From: UBA6770 sp965660875
GTDB taxonomy: Bacteria > Bacteroidota > Bacteroidia > Flavobacteriales_G > Salibacteraceae
Assembly (NCBI GenBank): GCA_965660875.1
Contig: CBFIBQ010000015.1
Location: forward strand, 1 to 64,000
Reading direction: 5' to 3'
Length of the DNA: 64,000 nt
The notes beneath the pieces are model-generated. The model had not been told where the DNA came from. It ran no database searches and saw nothing but the letters and a program-made list of their open reading frames with translations. Below, piece after piece: positions 54,493 through 62,748 of the stretch (the stretch's first letter is position 1; the number at the start of each line of letters is the position of its first letter). A program made the translations under genes and the position numbers.

Positions 54493-56442
54493 ATGGAAAA
54501 TCAATTAGAACCAGATACAATAGAACATTTTTATAGTTTAAGAAATAACTTCATAGTAATTGGCCTTACTGGTCGCGTAGGCGCTGGTTGTTCAACAGTA
54601 GCCAATAAATTGGCTAATCCGGATTTTATTAAAGAAATCACTCCGTTTGACTCGACGATTGATAAGAATGATAATATTCATGAGCCAGAAAGAGTGAAAT
54701 ATAATTTATGTATCGATTATTTAAAGCATGAAGGAAATTTCACCCCATTCAAGAGAATAGTTTATAAAAATGTACTCCTTTTACATTTGATATTTGAAGC
54801 AAGTAAAGAAAAAAAACCTGAAGACTATATTATTAAAGTTCTAACTCAAAATGGTTCTATTCATCGCCCAGATTGGGAGAATAGATTTGATTCAACTGAA
54901 GACAAAAATACGGTTGAATTAATTGGGGAATATCTGAAAGTGAAGCTTGGTCGGGTTCTTAATTTTATTCAAATCGATAATAAAGATAAATCTCTACTCA
55001 AATGGTTATGTGACCTGGAGGGGATGAATCTAGAAAATTCGAAATTACTGCATGAAACATTTATTGGATTTGCTGAAGGCTTTTTTGAGATATTAAATAA
55101 AGAAAACGTTACGAAAAGAACCAGATTTATCCATGATATCGCGAATAATTTACGTACTTATGGTTATTGCGTTAGTCCAATAGGAGTAGATGCCAAAAAA
55201 CAAACATTTAAGCATGTCTATACTGTTGCGGAAACAATAAATAGGCTTATAAAAATATGGAGAAAAGCTCACAATGATAAGGCAGTCGTGGTAATTGACT
55301 CATTAAAAAACTCTTTGGAACTAATGTACTTTAAGGAGAAATTCAGCGGGTTTTACATGGTTGCTGTTAATAAGGGCGAAAAAGAACGTGAACGATTTCT
55401 ACTTTCAAAGGAAGATTATATTGTTAAACACGTGCCTGAAATACTCAGACTAGATAATACTGAATACAAGCCCTCGGACTTTAACTCTGGAAAATTTGGT
55501 TCACCTGACACGGCAAATTGTATTCAAAAAAGCGATTACCATATTTTCCACACAGATATGCCAGCTAAATCATTTGCTGGTTACCAGCAGACTTTGGATT
55601 ATCAGCTTGTTAAACTATTGTCATTAATTGCGCATCCAGGACTTATTACTCCAACGGCTTTAGAAAGAACTATGCAAATAGCATTTAACGCAAAATATAA
55701 TTCCGGGTGTATCTCAAGACAAGTTGGAGCGGTAATAACAAATCAAAGTTTTGTTGTCAAATCCATAGGTTGGAATGATGTTGCCGAAAATCAAATGCCT
55801 TGCAAGCTCAGGAAATTAACAGATTTAGTTTCAGATAAATCAGAAGGCCTTTTTAGCGAGTATGAAAAAAATGGTGGTGATTTTCAAGTTGCTGGGTCAT
55901 TTAAAGAACTAGCTAAAAAAGATGTTGAAAAGGCTAATTTGAAAGCCTTAAATGGCCGTCATTGTGCATTTTGTTTTAAATCATTGCAAAACGCTTATGA
56001 AGGAGAAAAAAATCAGGTTCACACTAGGTCATTACATGCTGAAGAGAATGCTATGATGCAAATAACGAAACATGGTGGAAGAGGACTAAAAGGTGGTATT
56101 CTGTTTACTACAGCAAGTCCATGCGAATTGTGTTCTAAAAAGGCTTTTCAGCTAGGTATAACAAAAGTGTATTACATTGATCCCTATCCTGGTATTGCAA
56201 CAACACATACCTTAAAAAATGGTATTGATCATAAAAATCAGCCTGATTTAATAATGTTTAGAGGGGCGGTAGGAAGGGCTTATCATAAGTTGTATGAGCC
56301 ATATATGTCTTATAAAGATGAAATTATGATCCGGACTGGCTTCAAGCCATCTCCAATTCTTGAAAATTCAGTAAAATCATTGACTAAGGATAAAATTAAA
56401 CAGGATAAAATTCTTAACATCCTAAAAAAGCAACCTGATTAG
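54493..56442 (+). CDS. avcD: Anti-phage dCTP deaminase (AvcD-like)
   Basis: A 649-residue two-domain protein. The N-terminal part (1-~370) is a P-loop NTPase/kinase-like domain with GRVGAGCST (27-35). The C-terminal part (about 395-620) is a cytidine/deoxycytidylate deaminase domain with zinc ligands LHAEENAM (His515, catalytic Glu517) and SPCELC (Cys544, Cys547). This architecture is that of the anti-phage dCTP deaminases, which deplete dCTP after infection and block phage DNA synthesis. AvcD is normally held back by an overlapping small RNA; the upstream gap here is only 61 bp, so such an RNA is not evident. It lies directly after type I genes. Confidence 0.88.
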   Translation: MENQLEPDTIEHFYSLRNNFIVIGLTGRVGAGCSTVANKLANPDFIKEITPFDSTIDKNDNIHEPERVKYNLCIDYLKHEGNFTPFKRIVYKNVLLLHLIFEASKEKKPEDYIIKVLTQNGSIHRPDWENRFDSTEDKNTVELIGEYLKVKLGRVLNFIQIDNKDKSLLKWLCDLEGMNLENSKLLHETFIGFAEGFFEILNKENVTKRTRFIHDIANNLRTYGYCVSPIGVDAKKQTFKHVYTVAETINRLIKIWRKAHNDKAVVVIDSLKNSLELMYFKEKFSGFYMVAVNKGEKERERFLLSKEDYIVKHVPEILRLDNTEYKPSDFNSGKFGSPDTANCIQKSDYHIFHTDMPAKSFAGYQQTLDYQLVKLLSLIAHPGLITPTALERTMQIAFNAKYNSGCISRQVGAVITNQSFVVKSIGWNDVAENQMPCKLRKLTDLVSDKSEGLFSEYEKNGGDFQVAGSFKELAKKDVEKANLKALNGRHCAFCFKSLQNAYEGEKNQVHTRSLHAEENAMMQITKHGGRGLKGGILFTTASPCELCSKKAFQLGITKVYYIDPYPGIATTHTLKNGIDHKNQPDLIMFRGAVGRAYHKLYEPYMSYKDEIMIRTGFKPSPILENSVKSLTKDKIKQDKILNILKKQPD

Positions 56443-56459
56443 TATAACTTATTTTGAAT

Positions 56460-57374
56460 ATGAAACTCGGAAAAATCAAACAAGTAGCCTTACGAGAAAT
56501 CTGGAAACATGAAGCTACCAACTTCACCAAATGGTTGGCTATTCCTGAGAATTTAGAACTCCTTGGAGAGGAATTGGATTTAGACCTTTCTTTGATTGAT
56601 ACCGAATATGGTGTAGGTCGATTTAATGTGGACATTTATGCCGAAGAAACAGGTACAGGAAGAAAAGTAATTATTGAAAATCAACTTGAAAAGACAGATC
56701 ACGATCATTTAGGCAAAGTCATAACCTATGCATCAGGCCTAGATGCTGAAATTATCATTTGGATAGTAAAAAAAGTCCAAGAGGAACACCAACAAGCCAT
56801 TGAATGGTTAAACGAAAACACTAACAACAAAATCAACTTCTTCGCCATTCGCATGGAAGTTTGGAAGATAGGCAATTCAGACCCGGCGCCTAAATTTCAA
56901 ATTGTCAGCAAACCAAACGACTGGACAAAATCAATCAAACAAAAAGTGAATAATGAATCACTGACACCAATCAAGGAATTGCAGCTGGAATTTTGGAATG
57001 GATTTAAAGAATATGCTCTATCCAACAACCTAAATTTGAGGCTTCGAAAAACCTATCCCCAACATTGGTATTCTATTTCATTCGGAAGATCGGATTGCCA
57101 CGTAGAATTGACCATTAATTCGGTCAAGAAAGAATTGTCGTGTGAGATATGGATAAGCGATTCAAAAGAAACGTTTCATGAGTTTAAGAATCACAAAACC
57201 GAAATAGAGCAGTCTATACCAAATCTAAAATGGCTGGAATTACCAACTAAAAAGGCAAGTCGGATCAAGGTCACACACAAAGGTGATCTAAAGAAAAAGG
57301 ACTCTTGGCCTTTCCTGCATAAATGGCTTGGAGATAATGCGGTTCTGTTTCAAGATACTTTTAATAAGTTTTAA
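56460..57374 (+). CDS. DUF4268 domain protein with nuclease-like N-terminus
   Basis: A 304-residue protein. The first ~150 residues have FNVDIYAEETGTGRKVIIENQLEKTDHDHLGK (Asp, then a strand with EN), which fits a PD-(D/E)XK-like fold with modified motif; the last ~140 residues are the DUF4268 domain (LQLEFWNGFKEY, YPQHWYSISFGRSDCHVELT). Members are frequent in defence islands and near R-M genes, but their role is not established. ATG at 56460 is chosen over an upstream TTG. It starts 17 bp after avcD. Confidence 0.8.
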   Translation: MKLGKIKQVALREIWKHEATNFTKWLAIPENLELLGEELDLDLSLIDTEYGVGRFNVDIYAEETGTGRKVIIENQLEKTDHDHLGKVITYASGLDAEIIIWIVKKVQEEHQQAIEWLNENTNNKINFFAIRMEVWKIGNSDPAPKFQIVSKPNDWTKSIKQKVNNESLTPIKELQLEFWNGFKEYALSNNLNLRLRKTYPQHWYSISFGRSDCHVELTINSVKKELSCEIWISDSKETFHEFKNHKTEIEQSIPNLKWLELPTKKASRIKVTHKGDLKKKDSWPFLHKWLGDNAVLFQDTFNKF

Positions 57375-57379
57375 TGTGA

Positions 57380-58204
57380 ATGAGGTTTGAAGTAAAACAT
57401 GTAAGCTCTATCCTAAAGGAAATACGTACTGATGGTCATAGTCCATTAAAAGTACTTGCTGATGATTTCAACATTTATGTTATTAAAAACGACAAGGGTC
57501 ATATTCCTCCTTTGTATTTGCTAAATGAATGCATTGCTAGTGTGTTTTTACATGAATGGGAGCTACCTTCACCCGATACATGTTTAATGAAAGTTGATAA
57601 GTCTTTAGTTAGCGAGCTGACAGAACTTTCAGAGTACCATAAACCATTATATTACGATAATCTCTGCTTTGGTTCTAGGCTGATAGAGAACACCAGTGAT
57701 TTGAATGAAATAATTACAACCATCGATAAAGCTTTTTATAATAAAATCATTAACCCATTGGACTTTCTTAGGATTGCATTGTTCGATACCTGGGTTGAAA
57801 ATGATGATAGAAAACCGACCAACTATAACTTAATCTTAGCATCCGAAGAAAATAAATTTCGAGTAATCCCAATCGATCAAGCCTACATATTTAATTCCGA
57901 TGGATATAATCATTTAAACCCAGAACAATATTTCCCAATAGCAAATGACCATTTATTAGTGTCTGATTTTGGAAAAATGATTAAAAAGTACTACACTGTT
58001 GACAAGACATTTTTAGACGAGTCCAAACATTATTTCTACCTTTGCACAAAGAGATGTGAGGAACATTTCGATGCCTTAGTAGGGGAGCTGTCCGTATTAT
58101 TCAACTTTGAACTAACCTATACAGAGCGGTTGAAAAAATATCTTTTTAATAAGGCGCGTAACGAACGAGTATTTGAAGAGTTCGTAATTAGACTGAGACA
58201 ATGA
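57380..58204 (+). CDS. HipA-like kinase domain protein
   Basis: A 274-residue protein of the short HipA-like kinase family (no HipA_N subdomain). The catalytic loop NDDRKPTNYN (Asp143, Asn148) and the metal-binding Asp166 in IPIDQAYIF are in the right order; Lys53-like residues upstream may hold ATP. Such kinases often occur paired with a DUF3037 protein, as here, with an ATGA overlap. The target and the biological effect are not known; HipA itself phosphorylates a tRNA synthetase and slows growth. No HipB-type antitoxin is present. Confidence 0.82.
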   Translation: MRFEVKHVSSILKEIRTDGHSPLKVLADDFNIYVIKNDKGHIPPLYLLNECIASVFLHEWELPSPDTCLMKVDKSLVSELTELSEYHKPLYYDNLCFGSRLIENTSDLNEIITTIDKAFYNKIINPLDFLRIALFDTWVENDDRKPTNYNLILASEENKFRVIPIDQAYIFNSDGYNHLNPEQYFPIANDHLLVSDFGKMIKKYYTVDKTFLDESKHYFYLCTKRCEEHFDALVGELSVLFNFELTYTERLKKYLFNKARNERVFEEFVIRLRQ

Positions 58205-59067
58205 AAGGTTTTTATTCTATTGTAAAATTTGCACCTAATGTGCTAACTGAAGATACGATTGCTATTGGTCTTGTTTTTTTCGATGGAATGTCATTTAGAT
58301 ATTTTGAGTCGTCGAGAAAAAAAACATTGGCAAAATCATTATTGAATGATAAGTCCGTCGACTTGAAATTTTTGTCAAGGCAAATCGATAAGAAGATAAA
58401 ATCCTTAAACATGGAGCCAACTGAACCAAACCTCGGTTTCGATTTAAGAAAATTTTCAAAACCTGAGTATTTTGACTACTTAAACCGGTATAGTAACGGA
58501 TTACTTCAATTCAGTAAACCTAAAACTATTAACCTTTCGAATTCAAAAGAGAATTTCAAAGAATTGGTATCTTCATTCTTTAAAGAAGATCTAGAAGTTT
58601 TGGTAAAGCGAGTAGTTAGTGAGAAAGAAAAGTATAGAGCGATTATTAAACCAAAACTAATTGATAGAGTAGAAGAAAAGGTGCATACTTATTATCAGTT
58701 TAACTCGCAGAAAAACCCTTCCATTTATTTTAATTACGAGATTGATTGCATTGGCCAAAATGGAGCAATGGTAGGTGCAAAATCTCTTCCTTTTGATAAA
58801 AGTAATTCAGCCTTAGATAGAGATATAAGCCACTATTTTGCTCTTATATCGACCTTATCGGATCAACATAAAAAATCCTTGAAGGATAATAGTTTTTATC
58901 TTATTTCTAGAGAGCCTGAAGGGATTCAGACCAAAGAACATAAGTTATGGGAATCTGTAAGGACAAATCAATTGATAAGGGTCATTGATCCCGAAGAATC
59001 TAATCTTGTGGCAGAGGAAATAGATCGACGAAAAGCCAAGAAATTCCTTTTTACATCAGTAGACTAA
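58201..59067 (+). CDS. DUF3037 domain protein, partner of the HipA-like kinase
   Basis: A 288-residue protein beginning with GFYSIVKFAPNVLTEDTIAIGLVFFDG, which is the opening of DUF3037. The rest is rich in Lys and Glu, with long helices. DUF3037 genes are very often linked to HipA-like kinase genes and may act as the antitoxin or substrate partner; that is inference. It ends the gene block of the island, 719 bp before the right direct repeat. Confidence 0.8.
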   Translation: MKGFYSIVKFAPNVLTEDTIAIGLVFFDGMSFRYFESSRKKTLAKSLLNDKSVDLKFLSRQIDKKIKSLNMEPTEPNLGFDLRKFSKPEYFDYLNRYSNGLLQFSKPKTINLSNSKENFKELVSSFFKEDLEVLVKRVVSEKEKYRAIIKPKLIDRVEEKVHTYYQFNSQKNPSIYFNYEIDCIGQNGAMVGAKSLPFDKSNSALDRDISHYFALISTLSDQHKKSLKDNSFYLISREPEGIQTKEHKLWESVRTNQLIRVIDPEESNLVAEEIDRRKAKKFLFTSVD

Positions 59068-59156
59068 TCCTGTAAACTCAGCCTTACTTCATGCAGACCA
59101 CAAAGCAACAGAGTAGGGCAATGAGCCAGATAGTGGGAGGGAAGCGTAACGCAGCC

Positions 59157-59183
59157 GCTCAAAGCTCCACAGGAGCTTCGCCG
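59157..59183 (+). repeat. Hairpin repeat D1
   Basis: GCTCA + AAGCTCC-ACA-GGAGCTT + CGCCG: a perfect 7-bp stem with loop ACA. Confidence 0.7.
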
Positions 59184-59249
59184 TGTTTCGTTTGTTCAAG
59201 ACAAAATGAAAAAGAGAATAAACCAAATCTCAATCATTCGCACAGGCTC

Positions 59250-59276
59250 GCTCAAAGCGCCACAGGAGCTTTGCCG
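59250..59276 (+). repeat. Hairpin repeat D2
   Basis: GCTCA + AAGCGCC-ACA-GGAGCTT + TGCCG: the same frame as D1 with one stem mismatch, 93 bp further on. Confidence 0.7.
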
Positions 59277-59523
59277 TACATGAAAGCGTTGGCCATTTGA
59301 GCAATCGATTTTTAACGAAAATTTCAACCAGAATTAAATTGTAAAACAATGGATGGGATGGTCCACAAATCTTAAAAATTGGTTTCGTTAGAATCCAATA
59401 TTTAAGATGAACCGGGATAATTGTGCGGAATATTAAAATCTCGGGACGCTGTTGAGTTAGCAGAAAATAGGTTTACCATAAAATCGATTGTTCTAGAACT
59501 AAAGTCCTAGAACTGATTTTAAA

Positions 59524-59551
59524 GGGCAAAATGCTAGGAGCATTTTGAGCC
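59524..59551 (-). repeat. Hairpin repeat D3 (inverted orientation)
   Basis: GGGC + AAAATGCT-AGG-AGCATTTT + GAGCC. Read on the - strand it has the same flanks as D1 and D2 (GCTC before, GCC after) but a different, perfectly paired 8-bp stem. Confidence 0.65.
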
Positions 59552-59658
59552 AGCTTGTGCGACGGCCGAATAGTTGACAAACCAAATGAGTGCCTTAGAA
59601 TTCAATATTTGACACGAAGCTTTATTTATTGTCAATAAGCCCAAATACTGGAACTTTC

Positions 59659-59681
59659 TTAATATGCTCCCAGCATATTAA
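59659..59681. repeat. Hairpin D4
   Basis: TTAATATGCT-CCC-AGCATATTAA, a perfect 10-bp stem with a 3-base loop. It shares the TGCT/AGCA core with D3 but not the GCTC/GCC flanks. Confidence 0.65.
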
Positions 59682-59785
59682 AATGTCCTATAATGGACTC
59701 GCATTATTCCTGCACACCAGCCCACCCAAATCTCCACTGGTGTTTTGTTGTGTATGCTTCGGGTCTTCCCGAAACTGCCAAAGGC

Positions 59786-59909
59786 AGAGCAGGGAAGTGA
59801 AAGGTTTTCATTCCAATTTCCTCAATCTCTAATCTAAAATTCTCACTCTTTTACTCATCTAAGCTGAACACTTAACGACTGTAGAGTAGCGGAGGGAGTT
59901 GTGTGTGGA
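59786..59909 (+). repeat. Right imperfect direct repeat bounding the defence island
   Basis: Counterpart of 48273-48383 in the same orientation, slightly longer because of small insertions between GCTGAAC and GGGAGTTGTG. Looser similarity extends back to about 59741. It is followed by ~130 bp before the haem transporter genes. Confidence 0.7.
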
Positions 59910-60036
59910 GTGACTCTCGTAGGCTAATGACCTACAAACAACGGTTTATTAATTTCTACGCTAAACGTGATAAATGTTATAAAAAATTTAATGCACATTG
60001 GAGTAATAAAATTCAGAAACTGACCTAAGACCAAGC

Positions 60037-60795
60037 TTATATTAATTCAAAACGATCTTCTACGTTTACCTTAAAAACGTCATAAATGTGTGTTGGAGTT
60101 AGCACGGAAGCTACTTGTCCAAAATCAAAAACCTGCGTGTCTTTCATTAAAAGTATCGAATCCGAAAACTTGGCAGCAATGTTAATATCGTGCACCACTC
60201 CAATTACCGTAAGGTCGGGGTTTGCTTGCATAAAAACCCGGATTTTTTGCATGAGGTCGTATTGGTAGAAAATGTCTAAAAATGTCAGCGGTTCGTCGAG
60301 TAGTAGCCAACGCTGTTTTCCTTCTATGGGTTCCCAAATTTGCGCAAAAACTCGGGCAAATTGAACCCGCTGTTTTTCTCCTCCGCTTAAGGTGAGGTAG
60401 TTTCTGTTTTTCATGCTTTCTATGTTGAACAACTGCATAGCTTTTTTGCAGATTTCATAATCATTGGATTGTGCATGTCCTTCTACGTGTGGATATCGAC
60501 CCATTAGTACCACTTCTTTTACTTTTAAAGGAAAACTCAATTCTAGGTTCTGAGACAACACGGCTCTATAGCGTGCCTGCTCTTTTAAAGCGCAATTTTG
60601 TAGATTGGTATTGTCAAAATGAATTGTTCCAGCACTGGGTTTTAATGCTCCGCTAATCAGTTTTATTAAGGTCGATTTTCCTGCGCCATTTGGACCGAGA
60701 ATCAAATGCATTTTTCCGTTTTCAAAATCTATGGAAACGTCTTTGATTAGTGGTTTATCATTTATTTCGAAGTAAATGTTTTTTAATGTTAGCAT
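60037..60795 (-). CDS. hmuV: Haem/iron ABC transporter, ATP-binding protein
   Basis: A 252-residue ATPase with Walker A GPNGAGKST, Q-loop, signature LSGGEKQRVQFARV, Walker B LLLDEPLTFLD and the switch His in VVHDINIA. It belongs to the FecE/HmuV family that powers uptake of haem or siderophores. The insert EPIEGKQRWLLLDEP before Walker B is typical of HmuV. ATG 60795 gives a normal N-terminus (MLTLKNIYFEINDK); an upstream ATG would add 18 residues from the permease gene end. It is the last gene of the uptake operon, 1 bp after the permease. Confidence 0.9.
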   Translation of the reverse strand: MLTLKNIYFEINDKPLIKDVSIDFENGKMHLILGPNGAGKSTLIKLISGALKPSAGTIHFDNTNLQNCALKEQARYRAVLSQNLELSFPLKVKEVVLMGRYPHVEGHAQSNDYEICKKAMQLFNIESMKNRNYLTLSGGEKQRVQFARVFAQIWEPIEGKQRWLLLDEPLTFLDIFYQYDLMQKIRVFMQANPDLTVIGVVHDINIAAKFSDSILLMKDTQVFDFGQVASVLTPTHIYDVFKVNVEDRFELI

Positions 60796-60796
60796 A

Positions 60797-61825
60797 TCAA
60801 AAAAAGTAATTTGTACGTCTGAGTAAAACAATGAATATTGGAACGCCAATAATGGAGGTTACAATTCCAATTGGCAATTCTGCGGGTGCAAATAATAAGC
60901 GTGCAACCAAATCGGAAATAGTAAGCACCAGCGCCCCAAAAAGCGCCCCTGACCAAATCAAAAAACGATTGTTGGAACCGTTGAGCATACGTAATAAATG
61001 AGGAACAATTAATCCTACAAAACCAATTACGCCTACAAAGGCTGTAGCTACTGCCACCATAATCACGTTGAGCAAGAGCACTTTCATTTTTAAGTTTTGA
61101 ATATTCACGCCAAGCAACTGTGCTTCTTGTTCGCCCAACATAAGGGCATTTAATTCTTTGGCGTAGCGCAAGCTCAAAATCAAACAGATGATGGTTGCCG
61201 TAATTACGAAAAACAAAGCTTCCCAATACGAACCAGACAGTGTTCCTAAATTCCAAAAAGTAATGGAGCGTGCTTGTGGGTCTCGAGCGATGTACGAAAG
61301 AAAACCAACGCCACTTAGAAACAAGGCGTTAATTGCGATTCCTGTTAAAAGCAAAGCAACTACCGAGCTTTTGTTGTTCTGCTTTGATTGCGAAAGGTAG
61401 AAGACCAGCCCTGTTGAAATAAGTCCACCAATACAGGCAGCTAAAGGCAGTGTCCATTCGCCGAGGTTGATGCCAAATGCAGCACCCAGCACAAAGTAAA
61501 ATGCAGCACCAAAAGCTGCTCCGCTTGAAGTGCCAACTAAGCCGGGTTCTACAATTGGGTTTCGGAATAAGGCTTGCATCAAAACGCCACCAACGGCTAA
61601 AGCTGCGCCCACAAAAATGCCCATAAACACTCTAGGCAAGCGAATGAGCATAAAAATTCGTTCATTCAAAACGGTTAACTGCTCTCCAATTAGCGTGTGA
61701 AACATTGCATTCCAAATGGTTTGGAAACTGATTTCTACTGCTCCGTATTTTACGGAAATAAACGAAAAAAGCAGAAGTAAGCTCAGCAAGACAAGTCCAA
61801 TGAGTTTTGTTTTACTTGATTTCAT
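60797..61825 (-). CDS. hmuU: FecCD-type haem/iron ABC transporter permease
   Basis: A 342-residue inner-membrane permease with about ten transmembrane segments. Family motifs include RLPRVFMGIFVGAALAVGGVLMQALFRNP, VGTSSGAAFGA and GFVGLIVPHLLRML. It forms the channel through which haem or a ferric chelate enters the cytoplasm. The start overlaps the substrate-binding gene by 14 bp, so translation is coupled. Confidence 0.92.
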   Translation of the reverse strand: MKSSKTKLIGLVLLSLLLLFSFISVKYGAVEISFQTIWNAMFHTLIGEQLTVLNERIFMLIRLPRVFMGIFVGAALAVGGVLMQALFRNPIVEPGLVGTSSGAAFGAAFYFVLGAAFGINLGEWTLPLAACIGGLISTGLVFYLSQSKQNNKSSVVALLLTGIAINALFLSGVGFLSYIARDPQARSITFWNLGTLSGSYWEALFFVITATIICLILSLRYAKELNALMLGEQEAQLLGVNIQNLKMKVLLLNVIMVAVATAFVGVIGFVGLIVPHLLRMLNGSNNRFLIWSGALFGALVLTISDLVARLLFAPAELPIGIVTSIIGVPIFIVLLRRTNYFF

Positions 61826-62687
61826 CGGGGTGAATTAAGTGTTGAATAAATTGCACATTTTCGCCTGTTCGTGGACCTAAATACACCAAATCGTGCTCTT
61901 CAATTCTGAAAATCTTATTGTTTTTAAACGCATTGGTAGAACTTATCCCAGGAAGTTTTTCGATTTCTTCTCCATTGTTCAATCTATCGTAACCAAAATC
62001 GGTTAATAGAATAATATCTGGATTTGCTGCAGCAATCACTTCGGGCGAAAGGTGTTTCATTCCCCGTTCCCCGTCCACTGCCATTTCGCCGCCAGCCCAA
62101 TTCAGCATTTTAGCAGCAGTACTTTTTTTGGTCATTACCAAATAAATAGATGAAGCTCGTCCAAAATGAATAATCAATACGCGCGGTTTTTTTGTGTATT
62201 GTGCAGCGTTGTTGAGTGCTAAATCCATGTCTTGATGAAGTTTTTTGCACAGCGAGTCTGCAGTTTTTTCCTTTCCAAAATAGTCCCCCATTTCCCGAAT
62301 TAATGAATCTGCTCCGTTAATGGTTTTTGGATATTTACCAAAGGTTTTCATTGGAATGTCCAACTTTTCCAATTGTTTAACTACGTGTTCCGGACCAATA
62401 TTATTGTCGTGTAAAATCAGAGTGGGGTTCATTGCCAACACCGTTTCTGCACTCAACGCCCTGTGGTAACCAATAGTGGGTAATTCTTTGATTGCCGGTG
62501 GAAAAGTGCTTGATAAATCAACTGCAACAATATCTTGTTGTGCGCCCAAAGCAAAAATGATTTCGGAATATTGTTTAGAAATACAAACAATGCGTTTAGG
62601 CTGTTGTTGTTTTTTATGTGCGTTTTCAAACCGCTCGCAACTCATAGTGTACAATGCGATTAGTAATAGTGTAATTGTATTTTTCAT
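61812..62687 (-). CDS. hmuT: Haem/iron ABC transporter substrate-binding lipoprotein
   Basis: A 291-residue periplasmic-binding protein of the BtuF/HmuT type. The N-terminal signal with lipobox (LYTMSC, Cys14) makes it a lipoprotein. It has QPKRIVCISKQYSEIIFALGAQQDIVAVD, then NPTLILHDNNIGPEHVVKQLEKL, and GLMKHL-like GMKHLSPEVIAAANPDIILL near the end. It hands the ligand to the permease. Haem is favoured by the neighbour genes and the HmuT-like sequence; a siderophore or cobalamin cannot be excluded. Confidence 0.88.
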   Translation of the reverse strand: MKNTITLLLIALYTMSCERFENAHKKQQQPKRIVCISKQYSEIIFALGAQQDIVAVDLSSTFPPAIKELPTIGYHRALSAETVLAMNPTLILHDNNIGPEHVVKQLEKLDIPMKTFGKYPKTINGADSLIREMGDYFGKEKTADSLCKKLHQDMDLALNNAAQYTKKPRVLIIHFGRASSIYLVMTKKSTAAKMLNWAGGEMAVDGERGMKHLSPEVIAAANPDIILLTDFGYDRLNNGEEIEKLPGISSTNAFKNNKIFRIEEHDLVYLGPRTGENVQFIQHLIHPDEIK

Positions 62688-62706
62688 AATGTATAATCAA
62701 ATAAAA

Positions 62707-62738
62707 ACACCTACTTCCTAAGATTCGGAAGTAGGTGT
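62707..62738 (-). terminator. Rho-independent terminator after the TonB receptor gene
   Basis: A perfect 12-bp stem (62707-62718 with 62727-62738) and an 8-base loop. On the - strand it is followed by TTTTTATTT. It lies 11 bp after the receptor stop and 20 bp before the hmuT start, so it may set the relative level of receptor and transporter. Confidence 0.85.
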
Positions 62739-62748
62739 TGTATGAAAA

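Larger units (their letters stand above)
59068..60036. other. 969-bp non-coding right end of the island with hairpins
   Basis: I find no credible gene. The only short open stretch on + (59091-59300) reads through two copies of a hairpin repeat and is not protein-like. The region holds hairpins D1-D4, two further hairpins at 59758-59773 (TTCGGG/CCCGAA) and 59775-59787 (CTGCC/GGCAG), and the right direct repeat. The last ~130 bp before the ATPase gene are AT-rich. Confidence 0.6.

Noticed and set aside
59091..59300. Open + frame of 69 codons after the DUF3037 gene
   Set aside because: It runs through hairpins D1 and D2, and its translation repeats an STGA(S/L)P motif only because of those repeats. 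No ribosome site and no protein character.
59629..59832. Open + frame of 67 codons near the right repeat
   Set aside because: It crosses D4, two hairpins and the start of the right direct repeat; composition is not protein-like.
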